From: Paucibacter sp. PLA-PC-4
GTDB lineage: Bacteria; Pseudomonadota; Gammaproteobacteria; Burkholderiales; Burkholderiaceae_C
NCBI RefSeq assembly: GCF_026241155.1
Contig: NZ_JAPFGP010000005.1
Span: 62,001-126,000 of the forward strand
DNA length: 64,000 bases
Direction: 5' to 3'
The first letter of the stretch is position 1. Every line of letters starts with the position of its first letter. Positions 1 through 7,255 of this stretch are shown here, one piece after another. The position numbers and the translations under genes are program-made. The notes beneath the pieces are model-generated. The model had not been told where the DNA came from. It ran no database searches and saw nothing but the letters and a program-made list of their open reading frames with translations.

Positions 1-1
1 A

Positions 2-427
2 GTGCTGCTCCTGCTCGGCTGCTCCGAGGGCTACCCGGGCAAAAGCGCGCCGCTGATCAGCCCTTTCGACATGGGCAATGAGCAGCGCCTGTCGGCCCTC
101 AACGAGATCGGTGCCGAGGCCCACCCCCAGAGGCGCTGGAGCTTCGCGCTGAGCAACGGTTGCAGGCTGGAGGTAGGCCACAAACGCAAGAACAGCCGTC
201 GGCTCACCCAGGTCTTCGAGCTGCGGCGCGGCATGGACGTGGACGTCTCGTTCGACGAACCGGACCAAACATTCGACGTTCACCTGCTGGCCAGCGCCGC
301 CGCCGATGCGCCGCGCCTGGGCACCCTGCTGGAGAGCGAGGCTTGGACCGACGCTGTGCAGGCGGATCTGCTGCTGCAGTTGCTGATGCGGGACTGCGGT
401 GCCAGTCCTTCAGCGCTTGCGGACTGA
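2..427 (+). CDS. Putative lipoprotein, 5' end cut by window
   Basis: The reading frame is already open at the first base, and the GTG at position 2 need not be the true start. The first visible residues, LLLLGCSEG, look like the end of a lipoprotein signal peptide with a lipobox cysteine (L-L-G-C), so the mature protein is probably anchored in a membrane from about residue 7. The remaining ~135 residues are charged and without a family motif I recognise. It ends convergently, 25 bp from the thioredoxin-like gene. Function unknown; secretion and lipidation are inferred from the lipobox alone. Confidence 0.55.
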   Translation: MLLLLGCSEGYPGKSAPLISPFDMGNEQRLSALNEIGAEAHPQRRWSFALSNGCRLEVGHKRKNSRRLTQVFELRRGMDVDVSFDEPDQTFDVHLLASAAADAPRLGTLLESEAWTDAVQADLLLQLLMRDCGASPSALAD

Positions 428-452
428 AGGGCGGCAAACGCGATGACGGGGC

Positions 453-881
453 TTACACCACCCAGTCCCGCTCCAACCACTCGATGATCTGCGGTGCCTG
501 CAGCGCGCCGTTGATACGCTGGCGCTCCTGGCCGTCGCGCAGCAGCACCAGCGCGGGCAGGCCGCGCAGGCCCAGGCGCTGGGCGAGGCGCGGATTTTTG
601 TCGGTGTCGAGCCGGGCGAACACCACCTGGCCCTTCATCTGGCGTGCCGCCAGCGCCAGCTGGGGCGCCATCATGCGGCTGGGCACGCACCAGGCGGCGG
701 TCAGCTCCAACACAATAGGCAGCTCGGTGCCGCTGACCACGGCGTCGAAGTTTGTCTCGCCAAGTTCCACCGATCCACCGTCCAGCAGCGGCCGGGTGCA
801 GTGGTCGCACGCCGGGTTGTACCGGGCACCCGCTTCGTAAACGCGGTTTTTGCTCAGGCAATGAGAGCAGGTGATCAGCAT
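453..881 (-). CDS. Thioredoxin-like protein (TrxC family) with altered CVPS active site
   Basis: A 142-residue protein with the architecture of thioredoxin 2. An N-terminal zinc-ribbon has paired cysteines at residues 5/8 and 25/28 (CSHC and CDHC), followed by a thioredoxin fold. The family active site is W-C-G-P-C; here it reads W-C-V-P-S, so the resolving cysteine is replaced by serine and the glycine by valine. The cis-proline loop is GLRGLPAL, where canonical thioredoxins usually have IPT. The protein may act as a monothiol oxidoreductase, a thiol-trapping or redox-sensing protein, or a chaperone-like holdase rather than a normal disulfide reductase. The fold assignment is firm; the activity is uncertain. 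It is monocistronic. Confidence 0.85.
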   Translation of the reverse strand: MLITCSHCLSKNRVYEAGARYNPACDHCTRPLLDGGSVELGETNFDAVVSGTELPIVLELTAAWCVPSRMMAPQLALAARQMKGQVVFARLDTDKNPRLAQRLGLRGLPALVLLRDGQERQRINGALQAPQIIEWLERDWVV

Positions 882-1046
882 GTGGGAGGACCTCGGACAA
901 CTTTGGGGAGCACCCGCTCGAGCGGCGGCATGCCCGAATTTTGCAGGGCCGCCGCCGCCGCAGGGGTTTCAAGACGACCCAAGGCGTAACAGCCTGCTTC
1001 GCGAGGACCCTCTAAAATCCGCCCCCCAGCGAACCGACCCGAGCCC

Positions 1047-1835
1047 ATGAACATCATCGTCAACGAAGACCTGCGCGCCTACATCGACCCGCTGACTCCC
1101 GAGGAACACGCGGCGCTTGAGCGCAGCATTCTGGCCGAAGGCTGTCGCGACGCGCTGGTGCTGTGGGGCGAGGTGCTGGTCGACGGCCACAACCGCTACG
1201 GCATCTGCCGCAAGCACGGCCTGCCTTTCCAGACCGTGCAGAATTCACGCTTCAAGTCCATCGAGGACGTGCATCTGTGGATGATCGACCAGCATCTGGG
1301 CCGGCGCAGCGTGTCGGACTTCCAGCGTGGCGTACTGGCCTTGCGAAAGAAGGAACTGGTGGCGCAGCGCCGCGCCCAGATCCTTGCCAGCGAGCCGCTG
1401 CCGGCCCCCGCCGACAGCACGGCCCCAGAGCTGCCGCCGGCCGAGGCGCTGAACAGCCGCGAGGCCATCGCCCGGGCGGCCCGCATCAGCAGCAGCCAGG
1501 TGGTACAGATCGAGAAGATCCAGAAACAAGCGGCTCCTGAACTTGTCGCCGCCGTCAAGGCCGGCGAGATCTCGATCAATGCGGCCGCCGCGGTGGCCAG
1601 CCTGCCGGTCGAGGAACAGGTGGCCGCTGCGGCCGGCGGCAAGGATGAGCTCAAGCAGGCCGCCAAGCGCGTGCGCGAGGCCAGCAAACCCAGCAAGCCC
1701 AAGCCTGCGCCGCAAGAGGCCGTGGCGGGCGCCGAGACGGCACCCGCCAGCGAGCTGGAACGCCTGCAGGTCCGTATTGCCGAGCTCGAAGCCGAAAACG
1801 CCGCGCTGCGCCGGCAACTGGCCGCGCTGCAGTAA
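1047..1835 (+). CDS. ParB-like N-terminal nuclease-domain protein
   Basis: A 262-residue protein. Residues ~1-100 resemble the ParB/Spo0J N-terminal domain; VLVDGHNRYGICRKHG matches the 'DGHxRY' segment of phage and plasmid ParB-like proteins. Residues ~130-190 look like a helix-turn-helix region (SREAIARAARISSSQVVQIE). The last ~35 residues (ELERLQVRIAELEAENAAL) have leucine-zipper spacing and probably form a dimerising coiled coil. No parA lies beside it and no parS-like repeats are visible, so a role in chromosome segregation is doubtful. It is more likely a stand-alone DNA-binding regulator or an old plasmid/phage-derived gene. The Shine-Dalgarno is weak. Confidence 0.75.
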   Translation: MNIIVNEDLRAYIDPLTPEEHAALERSILAEGCRDALVLWGEVLVDGHNRYGICRKHGLPFQTVQNSRFKSIEDVHLWMIDQHLGRRSVSDFQRGVLALRKKELVAQRRAQILASEPLPAPADSTAPELPPAEALNSREAIARAARISSSQVVQIEKIQKQAAPELVAAVKAGEISINAAAAVASLPVEEQVAAAAGGKDELKQAAKRVREASKPSKPKPAPQEAVAGAETAPASELERLQVRIAELEAENAALRRQLAALQ

Positions 1836-1850
1836 AGAAAGCCAACGGCT

Positions 1851-2774
1851 TCAGGGTGCATCAGCCAGTCGCTCGGCCAGATCCCCGCCCAGCTGCCGCA
1901 TGAAAGCCCGCACCCGGGCGGTATCGCGCAGGTCCGGATGGGTCAGCAGCCAGACCGGGATGCTCATGTCGGGCAACACCGCGGAGACGGGCATGAGCTC
2001 AGGCTCATGGGCCTCGGCCAGCGTCGGCAGCAGGGCCAGGCCCAGGCCGGTGCGGGCCATCGCGGCGGCCGACTGCATCAGGTCGGCCCGCATCACGATG
2101 CGCTCGTCCGCCACATGGCGGCGCAGCCAGCGGTCATAAAAACGCGAGCTGCGGTCGCGCTCATAGCCTATCCAGGGGTAGTCTTGGCACAGCTGCGGCA
2201 CCGGCGTCTCGGCCTGCGGCAGATCGGCCGCGCCGCGCGCCGCGTAGATGCGCATGCGCATCTCGCCGAGCCGGCGTCCGACCAGGTGCTCGGGCACCTG
2301 GGCGCTCATGCGCAGCGCGACATCGGCATCGCGGCGCGACAAGTCGACCAGGGCCGAGCTCTCGCTGATCTCGACGGCGATACCTGGGTGTGCACGCGCG
2401 AACGCCGCCAGCGGTCCCGGCAGCAGATAAAGCATCGCGACAAAGGCGGTGCTCAGGCGCAGCTGGCCTTGCAGCGCGGTATCGCGGCCAAGTATGCGGC
2501 GCTGCAGCTCGGCCACGCCGGGCGCCATCGCACGCGCCTGGGCCGACATCAGCTCGCCGGCCTCGGTGGGACGGTAGCCCTGGCGGTGGCGCTCAAACAG
2601 GCGCGCGCCGAGGCGCTGCTCCAGAGCATCGAGGCGGCGCAGCACCGTGGTGTGCTGCACACCCAGGGCGCGGGCCGCACCAGCCAGCGAGCCGGCTTCG
2701 GCAATCGCCAGCGCGTAGCGCAGATCGTCCCAGTTCAAGGATTCGGCGGGATGTTCGGTCGAGGGGGTAGACAT
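1851..2774 (-). CDS. LysR-family transcriptional regulator
   Basis: A 307-residue protein of normal LysR length. The N-terminal winged helix-turn-helix (LNWDDLRYALAIAEAGSL, then GAARALGVQHTTVLRRLDAL) is followed by a periplasmic-binding-protein-like effector domain. The frame stays open upstream, but the ATG at 2774 is chosen because it begins just ahead of the HTH at the normal distance. A 12-bp perfect palindrome lies two bases before this start. The gene is divergent from a small gene and a tautomerase gene (2887-3443), which are the likeliest regulatory targets. The inducer is unknown. Confidence 0.9.
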   Translation of the reverse strand: MSTPSTEHPAESLNWDDLRYALAIAEAGSLAGAARALGVQHTTVLRRLDALEQRLGARLFERHRQGYRPTEAGELMSAQARAMAPGVAELQRRILGRDTALQGQLRLSTAFVAMLYLLPGPLAAFARAHPGIAVEISESSALVDLSRRDADVALRMSAQVPEHLVGRRLGEMRMRIYAARGAADLPQAETPVPQLCQDYPWIGYERDRSSRFYDRWLRRHVADERIVMRADLMQSAAAMARTGLGLALLPTLAEAHEPELMPVSAVLPDMSIPVWLLTHPDLRDTARVRAFMRQLGGDLAERLADAP

Positions 2775-2775
2775 G

Positions 2776-2787
2776 TGCAAATTTGCA
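2776..2787. promoter_or_regulatory. 12-bp palindrome TGCAAATTTGCA, candidate LysR operator
   Basis: A perfect inverted repeat one base upstream of the lysR-type start codon, in the region shared with the divergent small gene/tautomerase pair. LysR proteins usually bind imperfect dyads with a T-N11-A core, and this one is T-N10-A. The symmetry is seen directly; its role as autoregulatory site is inferred from position only. Confidence 0.4.
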
Positions 2788-2886
2788 AGTTCAGTCTGCA
2801 CATTCAGCCATTGTCCGTGCGAGAACGCAAACATAGCATCCAGACCATCCCACGCAATCCGCGCTGGATCGCCCCAGGAGGACCCG

Positions 2887-3051
2887 ATGAGCACGATCTT
2901 GCCGCTACGCCCACGCACGACCCCCATGCCCGCGACCCAGTCCCCGTCGACCACGGGCCCGGCCCGTCCGCTGCTGGATCGCTGGTTCCTAGCCTGGGCC
3001 GAGAAGGCTGAGGCGCGCTGGGCGCGCCTTCCCCTGTCTCGCTACTACTGA
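2887..3051 (+). CDS. Small conserved-looking protein, 54 residues
   Basis: A short gene with a strong Shine-Dalgarno (AGGAGG ending a few bases before the ATG), which sets the start. The N-terminal half is rich in Pro/Thr/Ser. The C-terminal half is a basic/aromatic amphipathic stretch (LLDRWFLAWAEKAEARWARL) ending in SRYY. No signal peptide or known domain is visible. It lies 11 bp upstream of the tautomerase gene and divergent from the LysR gene, so it is probably co-transcribed with the former and controlled by the latter. Function unknown. Confidence 0.7.
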   Translation: MSTILPLRPRTTPMPATQSPSTTGPARPLLDRWFLAWAEKAEARWARLPLSRYY

Positions 3052-3062
3052 AAGGTCACGCC

Positions 3063-3443
3063 ATGCCCCTGGTCACCGTCACCGTCCGCCAGCCCAAGCC
3101 GGCGAGCTTCAAGAACACCGTGCTCGACGCGGTCCATGCCGCCTTGGTCTCCTCCGGCGTGCCGGCCACCGACCGCTTCCAGCGCGTGCTGGAGCTGCCG
3201 GCCGAGGATCTGCGCATCGATCCGCGCTACCCCGACCTGCAGGCCGATCGCGGCGCCGACTTCGTGCTGATCGAGATCCTCTGGTCGGTCGGACGCAGCG
3301 TCAAGGTCAAGAAAAAGCTGCTGCAGCAACTGATGGGAGATCTTGCCGAAGCCGGCATCGACACCGAGCAGGTGATGGTCGGCTTTGTAGAAACCAACTG
3401 GGAGAACTGGTCCTTTGGCGGCGGCCGACTGCTGCATGTCTAG
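3063..3443 (+). CDS. Tautomerase-superfamily protein
   Basis: A 126-residue protein beginning Met-Pro (MPLVTVTVRQ). After methionine removal the N-terminal proline is the general base of the tautomerase superfamily. The length and the C-terminal NWENWSFGGGRLLHV fit the longer tautomerase_2 type (two beta-alpha-beta units) rather than the ~62-residue 4-oxalocrotonate tautomerase. Members act on enol/keto acids or halo-acrylates; the substrate here cannot be read from sequence. It is downstream of the small gene at 2887 and ends back-to-back with the flavin reductase gene, with no bases between the stop codons. Confidence 0.88.
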   Translation: MPLVTVTVRQPKPASFKNTVLDAVHAALVSSGVPATDRFQRVLELPAEDLRIDPRYPDLQADRGADFVLIEILWSVGRSVKVKKKLLQQLMGDLAEAGIDTEQVMVGFVETNWENWSFGGGRLLHV

Positions 3444-3950
3444 CTAGATCGGCAGCTCGGTGTAGTAGCGCCCGCCGTGGAAGATCAGCGGCTGGGCGTT
3501 CGGCGCCCAGTGGCAGCTCTCCACCTCGCCGACGAATATCACATGGTCGCCTTCCCGGTACTGGCTGCGGTTGGCGCACTCGAACACCGCCGCGACGCCC
3601 TCCAGCACCGGCGCGCCGCCGGCGCCCTCGCGCCAGGAAACGCCGGCGAAGCGGTCGATATCCCGGGTCGCGAAGCGCTGGGCCAGGGCTTTTTGGTCGG
3701 CCGCCAAGATATTGATCGCGTAGTGCGAGCCGCGGCTGAACACCGGCATTGAGCCCGCCTTCATCGCCAGGCTCCACAGCACCAGCGGCGGCGCCAGCGA
3801 CACCGAGTTGAAGGAGTTGGCGGTCAGCCCCACCAAGCTGCCGTCATCGGCGCGCGCAGTGACGATGGTGACGCCGGTGGCGAACATGCCCAAGGCCGAG
3901 CGGAATTGCTGGCTGTCGAAACCGGCGGCGGAAGGGGGTGTGCTGAACAT
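3444..3950 (-). CDS. Flavin reductase-like FMN-binding protein
   Basis: A 168-residue protein of the flavin reductase (HpaC/DIM6-NTAB) family. The N-terminal FRSALGMFATGVTIVTA and the following GLTANSFNSVSLAPPLVLWS are the characteristic flavin-binding strands, and the C-terminal half contains the GDHVIFVGEVE strand. Such proteins use NAD(P)H to supply reduced FMN/FAD to two-component monooxygenases. No monooxygenase partner is adjacent, so the specific role is open. It is divergent from the M48 protease gene across 74 bp. Confidence 0.9.
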   Translation of the reverse strand: MFSTPPSAAGFDSQQFRSALGMFATGVTIVTARADDGSLVGLTANSFNSVSLAPPLVLWSLAMKAGSMPVFSRGSHYAINILAADQKALAQRFATRDIDRFAGVSWREGAGGAPVLEGVAAVFECANRSQYREGDHVIFVGEVESCHWAPNAQPLIFHGGRYYTELPI

Positions 3951-4024
3951 CGCCTGATTGTCCTTCAGCGGGCATCACCAGGCTCGGCCATGGACAAATC
4001 GGAATCTGTCCCAAAATAGCCCCT

Positions 4025-4990
4025 ATGGCTGAACACACCCACTTTCAGGTTCTTGAGAATCCTCATCTGCCCAGCGCGCCGCACTACGGCTTTGGCCGCT
4101 GCGACTGCCGCGCCTGCGGGGACGATGAGCCGGCCCTGCCGCAGCGCCGGCTGTTCACCGGCCTGCTGGCCGGCGGCGCAGCGCTGGCCGGCGTGCCCGC
4201 CTGGGCCCAGGAGGGCGTCAACGTCGGCAAGCAGAGCAAGCTGACCAGCCTGGTGCCGGCCGAACAGGTCGAGAACGCCGGCGCCCAGCAGTACCAACAG
4301 ATGATGGCTGAGGCCAAGCAAAAGGGCGTGCTGGCGCCGGCCAACCACCCGCAGTTGCTGCGCCTGCGCGCGATCGCCGAGCGCATCGTGCCGCAGTCGT
4401 ATGGCTGGAACGCTCGCGCGCGGCAGTGGCGCTGGGAGGTCAATCTACTCGGCAGCGAGCAGCTCAACGCCTTCTGTATGCCGGGCGGCAAGATCGCCTT
4501 CTATTACGGCATCCTTGAGAAACTCAAGCTCGATGACGACGAGGTCGCAGCCATCATGGGCCATGAAATCGCACACGCGCTGCGCGAACATGCGCGCGAG
4601 CGCATGGCCAAGACCACGGCCACCCGGGTCGGCGCCGGCCTGCTGTCCAGCCTGCTGGGCCTGGGAAATGTCGGCGACACCTTGCTGAATATGGGGGGTC
4701 AGCTGCTGACCCTGAAGTTCAGCCGCGAGGACGAGACCGAGGCCGATCTGGTGGGCCTGGAGCTTGGCGCAAGGGCCGGCTACCGGCCCGAAGCCGGCGT
4801 CAGCCTGTGGCAGAAGATGGGCAAGGCCAGCGAAGGCGCGCCGCCGCAATGGCTATCCACCCACCCCGCCGGTCCGACCCGCATCCGCGATATCGAGGCC
4901 AATATCCCCAAGGTTGAAGGCCTGTATGCGCGGGCCGAGAAGCCAGCGAAGCAGTTCGAGGTAGCCCCGCCGCTGCGCAAACGCTCCTGA
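4025..4990 (+). CDS. M48-family metalloprotease, exported (LoiP/YcaL-like)
   Basis: A 321-residue protein. The zinc motif HEIAH is at ~180-184, and the downstream acidic ligand lies in SREDETEADLVGLELGARAGY. A signal sequence with a twin arginine (QRRLFTGLLAGGAALAG) lies at ~40-60, so export by Tat or Sec is likely and the mature enzyme should be periplasmic. An unusual ~38-residue cysteine-bearing leader precedes the signal (CDCRAC at 26-31), discussed under findings. The HEIAH helix, the 'GHEIAHALREH' context and the C-terminal WLSTHPAGPTRIRDIE are typical of periplasmic M48 quality-control proteases. Confidence 0.9.
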   Translation: MAEHTHFQVLENPHLPSAPHYGFGRCDCRACGDDEPALPQRRLFTGLLAGGAALAGVPAWAQEGVNVGKQSKLTSLVPAEQVENAGAQQYQQMMAEAKQKGVLAPANHPQLLRLRAIAERIVPQSYGWNARARQWRWEVNLLGSEQLNAFCMPGGKIAFYYGILEKLKLDDDEVAAIMGHEIAHALREHARERMAKTTATRVGAGLLSSLLGLGNVGDTLLNMGGQLLTLKFSREDETEADLVGLELGARAGYRPEAGVSLWQKMGKASEGAPPQWLSTHPAGPTRIRDIEANIPKVEGLYARAEKPAKQFEVAPPLRKRS

Positions 4991-5007
4991 AGCGCCTGGC
5001 CGGCGCC

Positions 5008-5664
5008 TCACCAGCGCGCCGGCAGCGCCTTGCGCAGCTCGTAGCGCCCGGCCGAGCTGCGCACCACGTAGCCGCCCAGCTCCAGGTCTTTCATCAGCTT
5101 GGACACCATTTCACGGGAGCAGCCCAGGCGCTGCGCCATCGCCTGATGGGTCAGCCGCTCCTGGGGTCCGCTCTCCAGCAGCGCCTTGAGCCGGCCATAG
5201 ACATCGTGCAGCGCCATCTGCTTGGCCGACAGCGTCGCAGCGCGGGCCAAGCGGATCACCTTGCTCAGCAGTTCAAGCGCGAACTCGGGATGCGCGGCGA
5301 TATGGGCCAGGATGCTCTCGCGCGTCAGCAGCACGCAGCGGCTGGTTTCCTCGGTGATGACGCTGGCCGCGCGCGGCCCGCCGTCCAGGCTCATCTCGCC
5401 GACATAGTCGCCGACCCCGTAGACGCTGTAGGTGATCTCGCGGCCACGGGCATCGCAGCCATAGGCTCGCAAGCGGCCCGACAACACCAGATAGAGGCTG
5501 TCGCCCTGCGTGCCTTCCTCGATCAGCACGGTGCCACGACGGTAACTGCGAACCACGCCGCGCGCGGCCAATCCCGCCAGCGTGGGCGGCAGATCGGCCA
5601 ACGCGGGCTCGAAGATCTGCGCAAGAACGGTGCTGCTTTCCATGCGGCGCGGCTTGCGTGGCAC
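5008..5664 (-). CDS. Crp/Fnr-family transcriptional regulator
   Basis: A 218-residue protein with an N-terminal cyclic-nucleotide-binding beta-roll (~30-145) and a C-terminal winged helix (HQAMAQRLGCSREMVSKLMK). The phosphate-binding cassette GEMSLDGGPRAAS keeps the Glu and Arg positions used by CRP to hold cAMP, and no Fnr-type cysteine cluster is present, so cyclic nucleotide binding is plausible. The GTG at 5664 is preferred because a full AGGAGG lies nine bases upstream; the ATG at 5643 has no Shine-Dalgarno. The gene lies near a second cNMP-binding protein (7256) and two cyclase-like genes (12587-18831). Confidence 0.9.
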   Translation of the reverse strand: MPRKPRRMESSTVLAQIFEPALADLPPTLAGLAARGVVRSYRRGTVLIEEGTQGDSLYLVLSGRLRAYGCDARGREITYSVYGVGDYVGEMSLDGGPRAASVITEETSRCVLLTRESILAHIAAHPEFALELLSKVIRLARAATLSAKQMALHDVYGRLKALLESGPQERLTHQAMAQRLGCSREMVSKLMKDLELGGYVVRSSAGRYELRKALPARW

Positions 5665-5673
5665 CAAGCCACG

Positions 5674-5679
5674 CCTCCT
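5674..5679 (-). promoter_or_regulatory. Strong Shine-Dalgarno deciding the crp-like start
   Basis: AGGAGG on the minus strand, nine bases before GTG 5664 and six before TTG 5667. It argues against the ATG at 5643 as the initiation codon of the Crp/Fnr-like gene. Confidence 0.7.
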
Positions 5680-5718
5680 ACGCCAGATGTTACGGGATGT
5701 AGGCCCGGGCCGTCAGTC

Positions 5719-6375
5719 TCAGTTGTACAGCGCCGACATCAGCGGCGGCAGCACCGCCAGTTGGCGCAGCAGCTCGCGGATGCTGGGTGCACCGGATTTG
5801 GCCCGGATGCTCTGGATCTGGGTGCGCACAGTCGAGATCGCCACGCCCTGTGCCTGGGCCACGCTGCTGGGCTCAGCGCCGTCGCTGAGCGCCTTCAGCA
5901 CCTCGGTCTCGGCTGGAGTCAGGCCGTAACGCAGCGCGAACCACTGCGCCGCCAGTGCGCCGCACAGCTCGCGCCGCTCCAGCACCAGCAGCACCGCCGC
6001 TTGCTCGACATCGCGGTTCAGCGGCACCACCACCACATTGGCCTGCTCGGCCCCTTCGCCCAGGCGCAGCAAGCAGCGCCGGCCCTCGCGTTCGGCATGG
6101 GCCAGCGCCTCGAACAGCGGTTTGACATCCTTGGCGCAGCGCGCCCGCAACTGCCCGCCCAGCAGCTGCAGCGGATGCCGGGCATCCATCGCCAGTCGGG
6201 CCGCACGATTGCTGTGCAGCAGCTCGCCGCGCTGGTTCAATAGCAGCACGCCATAGTCCAGCTCCTCCAGCACCAGGCCGAGCCAGTGGCTGCTCAGCGA
6301 AGCAGCGCGGCGGCGCTCGGGAACAGCCGTGCGGCGGGCAACGGCGGAAACGGTGGCCAATTCGATTGCATTCAT
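5719..6375 (-). CDS. LuxR-type helix-turn-helix regulator with PAS-like sensor part
   Basis: A 218-residue protein. The C-terminal LuxR/GerE helix-turn-helix (LTPAETEVLKALSDGAEPSS, then STVRTQIQSIRAKSG) is clear. The N-terminal ~130 residues (EELDYGVLLLNQRGELLHSN) resemble a PAS-like sensory fold rather than an acyl-homoserine-lactone or receiver domain. The ATG at 6375 is supported by AGGGAGCT upstream and by the position of the domain; the frame is open far beyond it but encodes nothing domain-like. It follows the Crp-like gene by about 50 bp in the upstream direction, so both may be transcribed from here. Confidence 0.85.
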   Translation of the reverse strand: MNAIELATVSAVARRTAVPERRRAASLSSHWLGLVLEELDYGVLLLNQRGELLHSNRAARLAMDARHPLQLLGGQLRARCAKDVKPLFEALAHAEREGRRCLLRLGEGAEQANVVVVPLNRDVEQAAVLLVLERRELCGALAAQWFALRYGLTPAETEVLKALSDGAEPSSVAQAQGVAISTVRTQIQSIRAKSGAPSIRELLRQLAVLPPLMSALYN

Positions 6376-6481
6376 TACTGAGCTCCCTGAAGCGCCACCG
6401 AGTGATGACGGCGTGATCAGAAGCTTAGGGCCAGGTCTTGTGCGGCGGCGGTGAATCTTGGCGCCCGCATTTGTGAAGTAT

Positions 6482-7126
6482 TCACCTGTCATCCCTAACA
6501 TAAGGGTTGCTGCGGCGCTCATGGCCGAAGCTGCTCTGCGGGCCGTGGCCGGGGATGAAGACGGTGTCGTCACCCATGGGCCACAGCCGCTCGGTGATCG
6601 AGGCAATCAACGTGGCGTGGTCGCCGCCGGGGAAGTCGGTGCGACCGATGCTGCCGGCAAACAGCACATCGCCGACAAAGCAGCGCTTGGCCGCCGCCGA
6701 GTGGAACACCACATGGCCCGGTGTGTGGCCCGGGCAATGCCGCACCTGCAAGGTCTCATGGCCGATGCCGACTGTGTCGCCATCGGCCAGCCAGCGCGTC
6801 GGGGTGAAGGGCTCGGCCGGCGGGAACCCAAACATCTGGCTCTGCTGCGGCAGGCCGTCAATCCAGAACTGATCGCCCGGGTGCGGCCCGATGATGGGCA
6901 GGCTCTGGCTGCGTGCCAGCTCGCCGGTGCCGCCGGCATGGTCGATATGGGCGTGGGTCAGCCAGATCGCCTTCAGGGTCAGGTCATGCTCGCGCACCGC
7001 AGCCAGCAGACGCGGCAGCTCGCCCCCGGGATCGATCACCGCTGCCTCGCGGCTGGCATCGCACCAGACGAGGGAGCAGTTCTGCTGGAAGGCGGTCACG
7101 GGCAGGGTCAGGTATTGCAGGCTCAT
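6482..7126 (-). CDS. Metallo-beta-lactamase-fold hydrolase (glyoxalase II-like)
   Basis: A 214-residue protein. The metal-binding motif T-H-A-H-I-D-H (LTHAHIDHAGG) is intact, with the downstream His in CPGHTPGH, the bridging Asp in FVGDVLFAGSIGRTDFPGGD and a final His in FIPGHGP. This set is typical of the glyoxalase-II/YcbL subgroup that hydrolyses thioesters such as S-lactoylglutathione. The ATG at 7126 is chosen because MSLQYLTLPVTAFQQNC is the usual family N-terminus. It is divergent from the patatin gene (129 bp between starts). Confidence 0.9.
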   Translation of the reverse strand: MSLQYLTLPVTAFQQNCSLVWCDASREAAVIDPGGELPRLLAAVREHDLTLKAIWLTHAHIDHAGGTGELARSQSLPIIGPHPGDQFWIDGLPQQSQMFGFPPAEPFTPTRWLADGDTVGIGHETLQVRHCPGHTPGHVVFHSAAAKRCFVGDVLFAGSIGRTDFPGGDHATLIASITERLWPMGDDTVFIPGHGPQSSFGHERRSNPYVRDDR

Positions 7127-7255
7127 GGGAGGGGCGCGGGCTCGAACCGAAGTGCAAAGCCGCCATTCTGCAGAACTGCGCCGGCGTGGCCGCCGACCCT
7201 CGGTTACATTGCATCGCACAAGCCGCATAACCAATAGAAAAAAACCTCAGGCACC

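Noticed and set aside
1047-1835. ParB-like protein as part of a chromosome partition locus
   Set aside because: No parA neighbour, no parS-like 16-bp palindromes and no origin features are visible nearby.
5146-6243. A 365-codon plus-strand frame across two regulators
   Set aside because: It spans the Crp-like and LuxR-like genes on the opposite strand and has no domain.
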